Below, one piece after another: positions 30,360 to 40,511 of a stretch of DNA of 64,000 nt; position 1 is the stretch's first letter; each line of letters begins with the position of its first letter. A program made the position numbers and the translations under genes. The notes under the pieces were generated by a model. It searched no databases. It was not told the DNA's origin and was given only the letters and a program-made list of their open reading frames with translations. This stretch comes from Agapanthus africanus (Eukaryota; Streptophyta; Magnoliopsida; Asparagales; Amaryllidaceae), in contig JASDDO010000028.1 in assembly GCA_030015575.1 (NCBI GenBank), forward strand, positions 23,291,154-23,355,153, written 5' to 3'.

Positions 30360-30810
30360 GTCCGTGTTTTGCGGAGTCAGGGGTTTCTCCGGGTATCGTA
30401 GTTTAAAGACGTCGCGGTCAAAGTTAAGGACCTCCTAGTCCGTGGATTTAAGGACTCCACCGTCCGCTGTTAGTTTTAAGACATCACGGTCAAGGTTAAG
30501 GACCTCATAGTCCGTGGATTTAAGGACTCCACCGTCCGCTGTTAGTTTTAAGACATCACGGTCAAGGTTAAGGACCTCATAGTCCGTGGATTTAGGGACT
30601 CCACAGTCCGGTGTTTGGTTGCAGGGACCCGCCACCTCTTTGAAGATGTTGAGGAATTACAACGCCAGGTATCAAAGGAGTGAAGAGATGTACCCTTAAA
30701 CCAAGGCAGAATCCGTAGGGAATCGGGGGGGTTGATCGTTAGTTTTAAGACATCACGGTCGAGGTTAAGGACATCATAGTCCATGGATTTTAAGGACTCC
30801 ACAGTCCGGT
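30360..30810 (-). repeat. Trinucleotide-in-frame gtttaagac/ggattt repeat with hairpin copy 7
   Basis: Tandem units of gttttaagacatcacggtca + aggttaaggacctc and gtccgtggatttaaggactc. The nested hairpin at 30638-30677 has outer arms CTTTGA/TCAAAG instead of CTCTGAC/GTCAGAG. The same run occurs in the 5' LTR of C (about 53080-53140 and 53330-53450), so LTR-type sequence is present inside the element. Confidence 0.75.
30638..30677. other. Nested hairpin, copy 7 of 9 (substituted outer stem)
   Basis: Outer arms CTTTGA (30638-30643)/TCAAAG (30672-30677); inner arms TGTTG (30647-30651)/CAACG (30660-30664), the last with one G-T pair. The C-to-T change in the left outer arm is matched by G-to-A in the right arm. 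Confidence 0.72.
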
Positions 30811-30816
30811 ATTTGC

Positions 30817-31565
30817 TCTGGATGCTTCACACGGGTTCACTGCCGTGCTTGGCGAGGACCAGGCTCCGCTCTGGATGTTTTCCACGGGGTCAAAGAGTGA
30901 CATTATCCGCGTTCCACGTAACCAGGAATTTTGCGCTAGATGCTTCACACGAGTTCACTGCCGCGTTAGGCGAGGACTAGGCTCCGCTCTGGATGCTTCA
31001 CACGGGTTCACTGCCATGCTCTGCGAGGACCAGGATCCACTCTAGACGTTTTCCACGGGGTCAAAGAGTGACATTATCCGCGTTCCACGTAACCAGGAAT
31101 TTTGTGCTAGATGCTTCACACGGGTTCATTACCATGCTCGGCGAGGACTAGGCTCCGCTCTGGACGTTTTCCACGGGGTCAAAGAGTGACATTATCCGCG
31201 TTCCACGTGACCAGGAATTTTGCACTAGATGCTTCACACGGGTTCACTGCCGCGTTAGGCGAGGACTAGGCTCCGCTCTGGATGCTTCACACGGGTTCAC
31301 TGCCGTGTTCTGCGAGGACCAGGATCCGCTCTGGACGCTTTCCACGGGGTCAAAGAGTGACATTATCCGCGTTCCACGTGACCAGGAATTTTGCACTCGA
31401 TGCTTCACACGGGTTCACTGCCGCGTTAGGCGAGGACTAGGCTCCGCTTTGGATGCTTCACACGGGTTCACTGCCGTGCTCTGCGAGGACCAGGATCCGC
31501 TCTGGACGTTTTCCACGGGGTCAAAGAGTGACATTATCCGCGTTCCACGTGACCAGGAATTTTGT
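30817..31565 (-). repeat. Two-module minisatellite (A and B units)
   Basis: A-units (about 53 bp, atgcttcacacgggttcact...ggctccgctctgg) and B-units (about 65 bp, cgttttccacggggtcaaag...ccaggaattttgc) follow in the order A B A A B A B A A B A A B, mostly AAB. A single AAB set lies in the 5' LTR of C at about 53145-53325. The array seems to have been copied from the LTR into the internal region and amplified. Confidence 0.85.
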
Positions 31566-31599
31566 TGATTGTATCCACATTTCACGGGATGGAGGTTCG

Positions 31600-32400
31600 A
31601 CTCTTGGTGATATGTATCGCCGAGCCTTGGTGATATGTATCTCCCCATGGCACCGATTTCGGCATCAGCACCGCTACAACTGGAATGTTGTCAGGAGCGA
31701 ATCATCATTTGCCTTTGTCGATGATGAACAAAGGTGGCTCAGCAAACAGGGTTGAGGGTCCTGTCGACCAAGGCTTTTGACTTCATGAGCCGTAAGGGTC
31801 TCACGAAGGTATTTCTCCCTACAAGTCGTGAGGATCTTGCAGGTGTATTTTCTCCTTAGGGATCGTGAGGATTCCTAAGTGTGTGCTCTTCTGTAAGTCG
31901 TAAGGATCCTACAAGAGGGCTTTCTCCTTATGGATCGAGAGGACCTACAAGGGTTGGACTTTGCTGGGGAAATATTTATTCGCGCCCGTGGATTGTATAC
32001 AAGGGTCGGTATTGAGTCCCTTGTAGGGCAATATCGAGGGCTGTGGAGGATTTGCTTAAGAACAGGTTTAGGTTTCTGTAACTTAAGACTTTCAAATCTT
32101 ATGATCCGTGAGGGTTCCATAAGAGAGTTCTCCCTACGAGTCGTGAGGATCTCGTAAGTGTATTTTCTCCTTAGGCATCGTGAGGATCCCTAAGTGTGTT
32201 GCTCCTTTGTGAGTCGTAAGGATCTCACGCGGGTGGTTTCTCCTTACAAGGTCGAGAGGACCCTATAAGTGTCTTTTAACGAGGTTGTGCCCTTTCGGGT
32301 TTTCACAAACACTCGCCGGTAGTCCTGCTGTTTTTACTCACGGAGCCCTTTCGGGTTTTCATCCGTGCCCATTTTGCTTATGGACATACCGTTTTTTTTA
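31600..32400 (-). repeat. Stem-loop blocks 8 and 9 with shared A/B phrases
   Basis: Reverse-complement counterpart of 7000-8050 in element A: the gagcgaatcatcatttgcc phrase (about 31698), two stem-loop blocks (about 31770-31940 and 32100-32280), a ttgtatacaagggtcggtat phrase, and one 155-bp type unit ending in T-rich sequence (32280-32440). No gene. Confidence 0.7.
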
Positions 32401-32460
32401 TTCTTTTTCATATATATTTTTTTTTATTTTTTCTTTCTCATCTCGTCAGCCTGACGATGC

Positions 32461-32935
32461 TGCGGTAGTAGTTTTAGGGACGTTTCGGTCCGTCGTTAGT
32501 TTAATGACGTTTCGGTCCGTCGTTAGTTTAAGGACGTTTCGGTCCGTCTTTAGTTTTAAGGACGTTTCGGTCCGTTGTTAGTTTAAGGACGTTTCGGTCC
32601 ATTGTTAGTTTATGGACGTTTCGGTCTGTTGTTAGTTTAAGGACGTTTCGGTCCATCGTTAGTTTAAGGACGTTTCGGTCCATTGTTAGTTTTGAGACGT
32701 TTCGGTCCGTCGTTAGTTTAAGGACGTTTCGGTCCGTCGTTAGTTTAAGGACGTTTCGGTCCATTGTTAGTTTAGGGACGTTTCGGTCCGTTGTTAGTTT
32801 AGGGACGTTTCGGTCCATCGTTAGTTTAAGGACGTTTCGGTCCGTTGTTAGTTTAGGGACGTTTCGGTCCGTCGTTAGTTTAAGGACGTTTCGGTCCATT
32901 GTTAGTTTAGGGACGTTTCGGTCCGTCGTTATGGG
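32461..32935 (-). repeat. 27-bp repeat directly downstream of pol
   Basis: About seventeen units of gtttaaggacgtttcggtcc + gtcgtta. The 27-bp period equals nine codons, and on the minus strand it reads as DRNVLKLTT-like repeats for about 120 residues. It begins roughly 90 bp after the pol stop at 33027. The LTRs carry the same family. Confidence 0.88.
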
Positions 32936-33026
32936 AAGGCCGGCTGCTGCTTGTAAAGTCTGAGCCTAGGAAGATAGCGAGCGGACATAGTCGTCGTCAT
33001 CTATCATTGACGCAGGCTGTGGCTCA

Positions 33027-36000
33027 TTAAGCATAGTATTTCTTTAAGAAGCGGTCGTTTATTGGCCTGAAAGGCCTTTCACCGTGCATGTCCATGAGTA
33101 GATAGGCTCCACCCTGGTAGACCTTGTCTATGATGTAAGGGCCTTCGTAGTTTGGCTCAAATTTCCCCCGCTTGGCACGATTGGGGATCATAGGTCTTTT
33201 GACCACTAGTACGAGTTCGCCTTGGTGGAATGTCCTCGGCCTGGTCAATCTTTCGTATGAGCGCGTCATCTTTGCTTTGTAGGCTTCTAGATGTTGTTGC
33301 GCTATGAGCCGGGTTTCGTCGAGGGCATCAAGCTCCTTAAGCCGAAGGTGAGCGTTTTCTTCGTCCGTCAGCTCGTGATGGACTGCTACTCGTAGAGAGG
33401 GTAACTCTATTTCGAGGGGGAGCACTGCTTCCGTCCCAAATACCAATGCGTACGGCGTTGTGTTCGTGGCCGTCTTGAATGTAGTTCGATAAGCCCAAAG
33501 GGCCTCTTGCAGCCTTTCGTGCCAGTCTCTCTTGTTTCGGGAGACGGTCTTTTTTATGATCTTCGTCAAGGTCTTATTGAAGGCCTCGGCCAGACCGTTA
33601 GCTCGTGGGTTGTAAACTGAAGAATATCTCCAGTCTATATTGTGCTGCTGCGCGAAGCGGCTAATCTTATGGCTTCGGTAGGCTGGCCCATTATCGGAGA
33701 TAATCCGCCGTGGGGTTCCAAACCGATAGATGACGTGCGTCTTGAAGAAATGGAGGATATTCTCCGTCTTCACTTCCCTCAGTGGTACTGCTTCTGCCCA
33801 TTTGGAGAAGTAATCAGTTGTCGCCAGGATAAAACGATGTCCCCGGGACGATGCTGGCTCGATGGGGCCGACTATGTCAGTCCCCCACATTTCGAATGGC
33901 CAGCTAGCCACCGTTGGGTGTAGTGGATTCGGATGTTGGTGGATAAAGTCTCCATGAATCTGGCACGAGTGGCATTGCTTCGCATACTCGAGGCAGTCCT
34001 GGATCATCGTGGGCCAGTAGTAACCCATCCGTTTAATTTTTAACTTCATCTTTGGGCCTGCTTGGTGAGAACCGCAAAGTCCGTCGTGAACTTCCTGAAT
34101 GACTCTTTCTGCTTCGTCAGGTCCTAAGCATCTCAGCCATAGAGAATCAAACGATCTCTTGTATAGAGTATCGTTGACGAAAGCGAAAGATAGAGCTCGT
34201 TTCATGAGCTGATGTCTTGAGGACGCTTCTTTGGGCATTCGGTGGGACTTAAAGTAGTCTATGAAGACTTCCCTCCAGTCCTCAGCCTTCTCACGGTCTT
34301 TTATTTGTAGGGTCGTCTGCTCAGTCGCTCCCTTTTCTTTATATAATTCTGGAGGTATTTCTGCCGGGGCGAGCACTCGACGGCTTTGTACCACGATTCT
34401 TACATCATCGAGGTTTTCGTCCGCCAGCTCTTTAGCAAGTTTGGCCAACGCGTCTGCTTTGCTGTTTTCCGCGCGCGGTATGTTCTCCAAAGTATAGGAG
34501 GGAATTTGGGTCAATAGTTGTTGCACCTTTTCGCCGTACTTCACCAACTCCGGTTTGCACGTTTGGTAGTCACCATTTACTTGACTAACGACCAGTTGAG
34601 AATCCCCGTATATAAGGAGGTCTTCAATTCCCAAGTCGATGGCGATTTCGAGGCCCGCTATCAGAGCTTCGTATTCAGCTTCATTGTTTGTCCTCGGCTC
34701 TGTTAAGGAGAAGGCGAAGCGCATTATCCCTCCTTGTGGAGTTGCAAAGATAAGGCCTATCCCCGATCTGATCATTGGGATACCCTGTTTCTGTTTCTTT
34801 ACGGAGGACGCTCCATCGAAATAGAGTTCCCATCGGGTGCTACCGCTGCCAATCGCGTCAAATGCATGCTCGTCCGGCAAATAACAGTTCAGAGGAGAAT
34901 CGGCCGGTATCGGGTGCTCAGCGAGAAAATCGGCAATGGCCTGGCCTTTCACTGCCTTGAGAGGTTGATACGTTATCGAGAACTCCATCAAGAGCAGGGC
35001 CCATTTAGCGAGTCGTCCCGTCAATATGGCCTTTGACATCAAATATTTAAGAGGGTCCACCTTCGAGATGAGACGGACTTCATATGCCAACGCATAGTGC
35101 CTGAGCTTTGTTATCGCGAAGATTAACGCCAAGCAATGTTTTTCAATGGGAGAGTAGTTGCTTTCTGCCCCCAGCAGAACTCGACTTAAGTAGTAAAGTG
35201 CTCTCTCTTTTCCCTGATCGTTCTCTTGCGCCCATAAAGCGCCCAAGGAACCTTCGAGGGCGGTTGTATAAAGAATGAGGGGTTTTCCTTTGACCGGCGC
35301 GGCCAACACCGGGAGGTTCTGCAGGTATTGCTTGATCTCGTCTAGTGCACCTTGGCATTTGTGATCCCAAACGAACGGAGTTCCCTTTTTCATCAGGTGG
35401 CTGTAAGGACGGCATTTGCCGGAAAGATTGGCGATAAATCGCCGGATGTATGCGAGCTTCCCTTGGAGAGACCGCAACTGTTTGAGAGTTCTTGGCGGAG
35501 GCATTTCCATGATCGCTTTAATCTTTGATGGATCTATTTCAATACCTCGGTGTCGAACGATGAATCCCAGGAATTTGCTCGAGGAGACTCCAAACGCGCA
35601 TTTGAGGGGATTCATTTTCAAATTATATTGCCGAAGGCGTTGAAACACAGTCTCCAGATGCTTTAAATGCTCTTCGTATGACATGCTCTTTACTACGAGG
35701 TCATCGATATAGCACTCAACGATGTCATGTATGAGGTCATCGAAGATCTTTGTCATGGCCCTTTGATAGGTAGCGCCAGCGTTTTTTAGACCGAAGGGCA
35801 TAACCCTGTAGCAGAATATACCCAAAGGGGTCCGGAAAGCGGTGTGCTTCTGGTCTTCGGGATGCATCTTTATCTGATTGTATCCTGACGAACCGTCCAT
35901 AAAGGAGAAAACCTCGTGAGTGGACGTGTTATCTATCATTAGCTCGGTTACCGGTACTGGGAAATCATCCTTTGGACAGGCTTTATTGAGATCCCTGAAA

Positions 36001-38594
36001 TCCACGCATATGCGTACCGTCCCATTCTTCTTCATTACCGGGACGATATTGGCGATCCAGTCGGGATATTGAACTTCTTGAATAAATCCAGAATCGATCA
36101 GCTTCTTAACTTCGGCGTTGATGCTCATCTCCAGCTCGAGTCGCATCCTTCTTGGCGCCTGCTTGACTGGCTTGATATCTGGAGATATTGCTAATTTATG
36201 CACAGCAACCTCCGGATCTAACCCTGGCATCTCGGAGTAGTTCCACGCGAAGCAGTCTTTGTGCCGTAGAAGCACGTTCTTTAACGCGGCCACCCTTTCT
36301 TCAGAGAGTAGCTCGCTGACAAATGTCGGTCGCGGGTCATCTGCCGATCCCAACTCAATCTTCCTGAGGTTATCCGCCGTAGTATGTATACCATCTTCCA
36401 GTTCCATCGGAGCTGGCGGAAATTCTGAGATCACCTCATCATTGCTGTTCTCAAAGCACCGGGGAAGGTTATCCACGTTCTCGCGCTCTTCTTTTAATAT
36501 TGCGATCGTATAACAGGTGCAAATCCGCTCCCAGGACTGAGGTGGATGCGGTTTTGCTCTTGCGGCCTTGGGTTCACGCTTTTGTGGCGGCGTTACCCTC
36601 CAGCTGTTGGATAAAGCGAATATGCCCCGTTGGTACTGGTCCTCGACCCAGTTCTTGAAGGTGAAGCAGTCTTCGGTAGGATGTCCTATGGTTCGGTGAT
36701 AAGAGCAATAGCTCAAACGAGAAGCCTTGTTAGCTTGCTCAGGGTGTCTAGACTCTGGAAGCGCGATCATTTGATGTTTTAAAGCGAGCTTGAGTAACTT
36801 CTCCGTCTTGTCTCGGGGGAAGGAATACGCTCGACTCATCTTTTCCATGAGGGACGAATCCGAGCCGCGCAGTACCCGTAACCCTCTAATCCTGCGTCGT
36901 TGTTGTCGGCTCTTCTTTCCGCTCCTTGACTTATTTCCGTCTCCGCACCGGGCCTTTCGCATGATGGGTTGACCAGGATGAACATCTTTGTCTTTTGCAG
37001 TCTGTTGAAATAGACGTTGCGTCCTGGCCTTCTCGTAGATGGCCATTTCGCGGCTGTGGTCTCCCCGAGATGTCTGACCCACTTTCCTGATAGGCTTGCC
37101 CATTCGTTCTTCAAACGACGGACTTGGCGCTTCAATCGCGGGGTCTGGTTTTGATGAGGGGTCGGCATCTCCTGACAGGGCGTCCTCTTCTTCATCAAAG
37201 GTATATATAGCGTAGCTGCTGTGGGCCCGCTCCCATTTTCCAGCACTCGCGTATCCAAGCCCAAGTGTTTCCATTTTCCCGTTGGGCAATTTGCGTTGGG
37301 TCCCAGGGACATCCCAAATCCTGTTGTAGAACCGAGCCTGTCGAACAGTCTGTTTTAAGGGTACTCCTTGGCGCTTCAATAGCTTCTTTAATCCATTTGT
37401 ATAGTATCTGGGCAGACGGATGGGTTGGAGACTGTCAGGTGTAGCATCTGCGCCATGCCAGATCTCTTTCTCTACTTTCGACTCTGAGGATCGGTAGAAT
37501 AGGATCACCTTCTCACCCCTTCGCCTGGGAGGGATGTAAAATATTTGCAGGTCCTGCACATTATGAGCTTGAAGCGTGTCGAGATCCTTGTAGTGTTCTC
37601 GCGGTACCATGGTGATTTGCAAACTATGGTCATCGCCAAGGGGTGCTTGCATTGACAGCCGATTGGAGAATACGGCATTAACTTCATCTTCTGAATCACT
37701 TCCGAAGACCAACACGGGGGCGGGCGTCCCCAGGTTGTTACGCTGAGATGGCCCTGTATAAACTATCTCTTCCTCTTCTTCGGTATCGCTTCCGAAAACA
37801 GGGATGGTGGCGGCGGCTTTGTTCTCCGAGTTGCGACACCTTTCTGTATCCTCGAAATCTGGCAAAAAGTACTTCGCATCTTCATATTTGCGGACTTCGT
37901 TCACGGAGAATGGATTTAATTCTCCTGTTACGGTGTACTCGAAACCATCCTTAAAGTACTTCATACACTGATGTTGTGTAGAAGGGACGATGTTGTATTC
38001 GTGTAGCCAAGGACGGCCGAGCAAGGCGTTGTAGCAAGTCTTGGCGTCAATGACATGGAATTTGATGTCTGTGACGAGAAGTCCAAAGCGTAATGTTAGT
38101 ATCACAGATCCGAGAGTCCGTGACGACTGTGAATCGAAACCGGAGATAGTAATTTTGTCACGAGCGAGGTGTTGCACACTCATGCAGATTTCCTTCAACA
38201 CCCGAACATTAAGGAGATTGACGGAGGATCCATTATCCACCAGGATCTTGCCTATCTTGATGTCATGGCAGTATCCAGAGACATATAGGGGACGGTTGTG
38301 GTCGCACGTCCCGAGAAGGAGGTCTTCATTACCAAAAGTGACGTCGGCCGTATGCACTTCCTCCAGGTTGTCTTTCATCCTTTCAGTGGCGAGGAAGGCT
38401 TGGAATTGTTCAGGTTCTTGCAACGCCTTAATTAGCGAGTCTCGCGATTCTTTTGACAATAGGAGGGCATCAAGGTTGCTAAGCTGAGAAGGTAGCTTCC
38501 TTAAGTGCGCGAGGATGTTATAGTCCACCTTACCCTTCTTAGGAGGGTCTCTGGTAGTTAGTTCTTTCGTGACCTGGTCATCTAAAGTGATATC
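33027..38594 (-). CDS. pol: pol polyprotein of element C (protease, RT, two RNase H, integrase)
   Basis: Uninterrupted from the copia junction at 38594 to the stop at 33027 (about 1,855 residues belonging to C). In order: aspartic protease with ILVDNGSS (Asp at 38235-38237); a long linker with two FGSD acidic motifs (about 37684-37800), a YSFPRDKT segment and a CX2HX4HX4C knuckle (36666-36707); reverse transcriptase with YIDD near 35700; a Ty3-type RNase H; a second RNase H with LYFDGAS, NNEAEYEAL, YGDSQLVV and NSKADALA (about 34450-34830), the hallmark of the Tat lineage; integrase with a His/Cys zinc region, GTDIVGP, ISDNGPAY and NGLAEAFNK; C-terminus FLKKYYA. The reading frame originally continued from gag, now split by copia element H. 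Nothing indicates an envelope gene. Confidence 0.93.
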   Translation of the reverse strand, partial: DITLDDQVTKELTTRDPPKKGKVDYNILAHLRKLPSQLSNLDALLLSKESRDSLIKALQEPEQFQAFLATERMKDNLEEVHTADVTFGNEDLLLGTCDHNRPLYVSGYCHDIKIGKILVDNGSSVNLLNVRVLKEICMSVQHLARDKITISGFDSQSSRTLGSVILTLRFGLLVTDIKFHVIDAKTCYNALLGRPWLHEYNIVPSTQHQCMKYFKDGFEYTVTGELNPFSVNEVRKYEDAKYFLPDFEDTERCRNSENKAAATIPVFGSDTEEEEEIVYTGPSQRNNLGTPAPVLVFGSDSEDEVNAVFSNRLSMQAPLGDDHSLQITMVPREHYKDLDTLQAHNVQDLQIFYIPPRRRGEKVILFYRSSESKVEKEIWHGADATPDSLQPIRLPRYYTNGLKKLLKRQGVPLKQTVRQARFYNRIWDVPGTQRKLPNGKMETLGLGYASAGKWERAHSSYAIYTFDEEEDALSGDADPSSKPDPAIEAPSPSFEERMGKPIRKVGQTSRGDHSREMAIYEKARTQRLFQQTAKDKDVHPGQPIMRKARCGDGNKSRSGKKSRQQRRRIRGLRVLRGSDSSLMEKMSRAYSFPRDKTEKLLKLALKHQMIALPESRHPEQANKASRLSYCSYHRTIGHPTEDCFTFKNWVEDQYQRGIFALSNSWRVTPPQKREPKAARAKPHPPQSWERICTCYTIAILKEERENVDNLPRCFENSNDEVISEFPPAPMELEDGIHTTADNLRKIELGSADDPRPTFVSELLSEERVAALKNVLLRHKDCFAWNYSEMPGLDPEVAVHKLAISPDIKPVKQAPRRMRLELEMSINAEVKKLIDSGFIQEVQYPDWIANIVPVMKKNGTVRICVDFRDLNKACPKDDFPVPVTELMIDNTSTHEVFSFMDGSSGYNQIKMHPEDQKHTAFRTPLGIFCYRVMPFGLKNAGATYQRAMTKIFDDLIHDIVECYIDDLVVKSMSYEEHLKHLETVFQRLRQYNLKMNPLKCAFGVSSSKFLGFIVRHRGIEIDPSKIKAIMEMPPPRTLKQLRSLQGKLAYIRRFIANLSGKCRPYSHLMKKGTPFVWDHKCQGALDEIKQYLQNLPVLAAPVKGKPLILYTTALEGSLGALWAQENDQGKERALYYLSRVLLGAESNYSPIEKHCLALIFAITKLRHYALAYEVRLISKVDPLKYLMSKAILTGRLAKWALLLMEFSITYQPLKAVKGQAIADFLAEHPIPADSPLNCYLPDEHAFDAIGSGSTRWELYFDGASSVKKQKQGIPMIRSGIGLIFATPQGGIMRFAFSLTEPRTNNEAEYEALIAGLEIAIDLGIEDLLIYGDSQLVVSQVNGDYQTCKPELVKYGEKVQQLLTQIPSYTLENIPRAENSKADALAKLAKELADENLDDVRIVVQSRRVLAPAEIPPELYKEKGATEQTTLQIKDREKAEDWREVFIDYFKSHRMPKEASSRHQLMKRALSFAFVNDTLYKRSFDSLWLRCLGPDEAERVIQEVHDGLCGSHQAGPKMKLKIKRMGYYWPTMIQDCLEYAKQCHSCQIHGDFIHQHPNPLHPTVASWPFEMWGTDIVGPIEPASSRGHRFILATTDYFSKWAEAVPLREVKTENILHFFKTHVIYRFGTPRRIISDNGPAYRSHKISRFAQQHNIDWRYSSVYNPRANGLAEAFNKTLTKIIKKTVSRNKRDWHERLQEALWAYRTTFKTATNTTPYALVFGTEAVLPLEIELPSLRVAVHHELTDEENAHLRLKELDALDETRLIAQQHLEAYKAKMTRSYERLTRPRTFHQGELVLVVKRPMIPNRAKRGKFEPNYEGPYIIDKVYQGGAYLLMDMHGERPFRPINDRFLKKYYA
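38590..38594. other. Target-site duplication of element H, left
   Basis: ATATC immediately left of the LTR start TGTAAGTCG (38595), repeated at 48340-48344 right of the other LTR end. Confidence 0.92.
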
Positions 38595-40476
38595 TGTAAG
38601 TCGATGTAGTACACCCCAGTACTTGTGGGGAGGCGGAATTTTCAAAAACGATCATGTTTAAAGAACGAACATCGACTAACCGCTTGAATCGAAGCTAAAC
38701 TTTAAATAACCGTACACAAAGAGTTTCTTATCAATTGTGTTTAGGGATTATACCTAATGAAACCGGTCCTTCGTCTTTGTGTCCTCCTTTGTTCTCCTCG
38801 ACCTTCTCTAGGTAGTAGACGATCCACCCGAGAGCAAAACACCAAGCTACACCTCTAACTTGAGGTAACTAATCTACTTTGATTGCTAATCAAAGAAGAA
38901 AGGATGATATAGAGTGAAGGTAATGGATGTTTAAGTCTAACTAAACCTTTGATCTCAACACATGAGGATTAAGGATTAGTCTCTTGAAGATGAGAGCTTG
39001 AGTAGAGAGAATGTGAGATAAGATAATGAGATGAGAGAGAGTGTATCATAATATATTATGAAGCATTCTTATTAAAGAATAATGAATAAAAGAAATGAAT
39101 AAGCATGCTTCATAAATGAAAAGAGGTGATTCATTAAGCATGTGTCATTATCATTTATGGTGCAATAATGATAATGATGAATCACTCTCATGACTCACTT
39201 TCTTATCCAAAGTAACCTCCTTAGTCACATCTTCTAGAAGCTTCTCGTACAATTACGAGAACGCCCCTCCAATCCGCAAAAATACGGAAAAACTTTAGAC
39301 TGTAAAAATCCAATAACCGGATACCAGTAACTGGCTTAAACCAAAGCCGACTGGTAAAAACTGTCCGAAAGTCGTACGCGCGTAAACGCACGTATGCGTC
39401 CGAACCCTTTGTCGCAAAACCATGCAACCTCTATATCATTTCGCCTGGAGTAGGAAACTCTCTGTGTGGGACTCTAGAGACTCGACTACTACGCTGGCAG
39501 TGGGTTTAACCACAGACCGCAAGCGGCACTAGCTGTACGTAACGGTCCCCAGGTAGTTGTCGATAAGAAGGCCGATGAGAAAACCCATCCGAACTCCTAC
39601 TGAGTCTGATGTGACAATCTCCATACAGTCCGGTCCGTTCGTCCAAGACTATCGCATATCGGGCCTAGGGGGGCGGCAAGCGTCAGTCCCCTAATAGCGG
39701 TATAAGTCGTGTCGGAGGGAAGCCCATTACACCCTGAGAAACTACTGGAACCTACCAGCAAATCTCGCTTGCCCTGGCCAGGGACTTTGCGTAATGGCTC
39801 TCTGACACAGCACGATATCTACTCCCAATACCGGGAGGGACGAATCCTGTCTAACCGCCACTGCCTCCAAGTGCTCGGGACTGCACCCAACTGCTACCTG
39901 TTTGCACGACTCCTTTGAGCCGTGGTAGGGTAGCAATCTAAGAACAGTGGGACACACTCGAGGCGAAGTAGCAGTGTCAAGTCTGCGGACTACGCTGTAC
40001 TCATGTCACCTGGGAACTGTTCACTGACGACTGGTATCAAACCAACCAACAGTTCCCTGTGAGTCCTGTCCGGTGTACCTATAACCTAACGAGCACCTGT
40101 ATACTATCTCCAGTACGACGTACTGACGGCTGTGGGACAGACCATCTCCCCAACTGGGATGAGAAGCGTACACACTAGTCTACTCCGGAGTATCGATGCT
40201 CTGTCTCGATAATCCAACGACCAGGGACCTGAATAAGGATGTGCTTGTAGACTACCCAGCCCCCACTAGTGTGACTGCCATCACAACGCTGGTAGACAAG
40301 CAAGATCCTAAGAGCTCTATCAATACGTACACTCACATATTAAGATAGAAAAACCAAGTAGCATACTACCATGTTTAGCAAGACTGTTATATACATGTGA
40401 ATATCCCAAGCTTCCATTAAGTAATATACAAGCTAGTATGATACAGTAATGGCCTTCTAGAGCATAAACACTAACA
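38595..40476 (-). repeat. 3' LTR of copia element H
   Basis: On the minus strand it begins TGTTAGTGTTTATGCCC at 40476 and ends GACTTACA at 38595. It differs from the partner at 46457-48339 by a handful of bases. Short frames inside it are repeated in both LTRs and are not considered genes. Confidence 0.93.
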
Positions 40477-40490
40477 ATCTCCCACTTGCA
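40477..40490 (-). promoter_or_regulatory. Polypurine tract of element H
   Basis: Minus-strand GCAAGTGGGAGATT precedes the LTR start TGTTAGTG. It is a typical copia tract. Confidence 0.8.
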
Positions 40491-40511
40491 CTAGGGCCAT
40501 GTACTGGCATA

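Noticed and set aside
39709-39918. Small frames repeated in both copia LTRs
   Set aside because: Present twice only because LTRs are duplicates; no coding signature.
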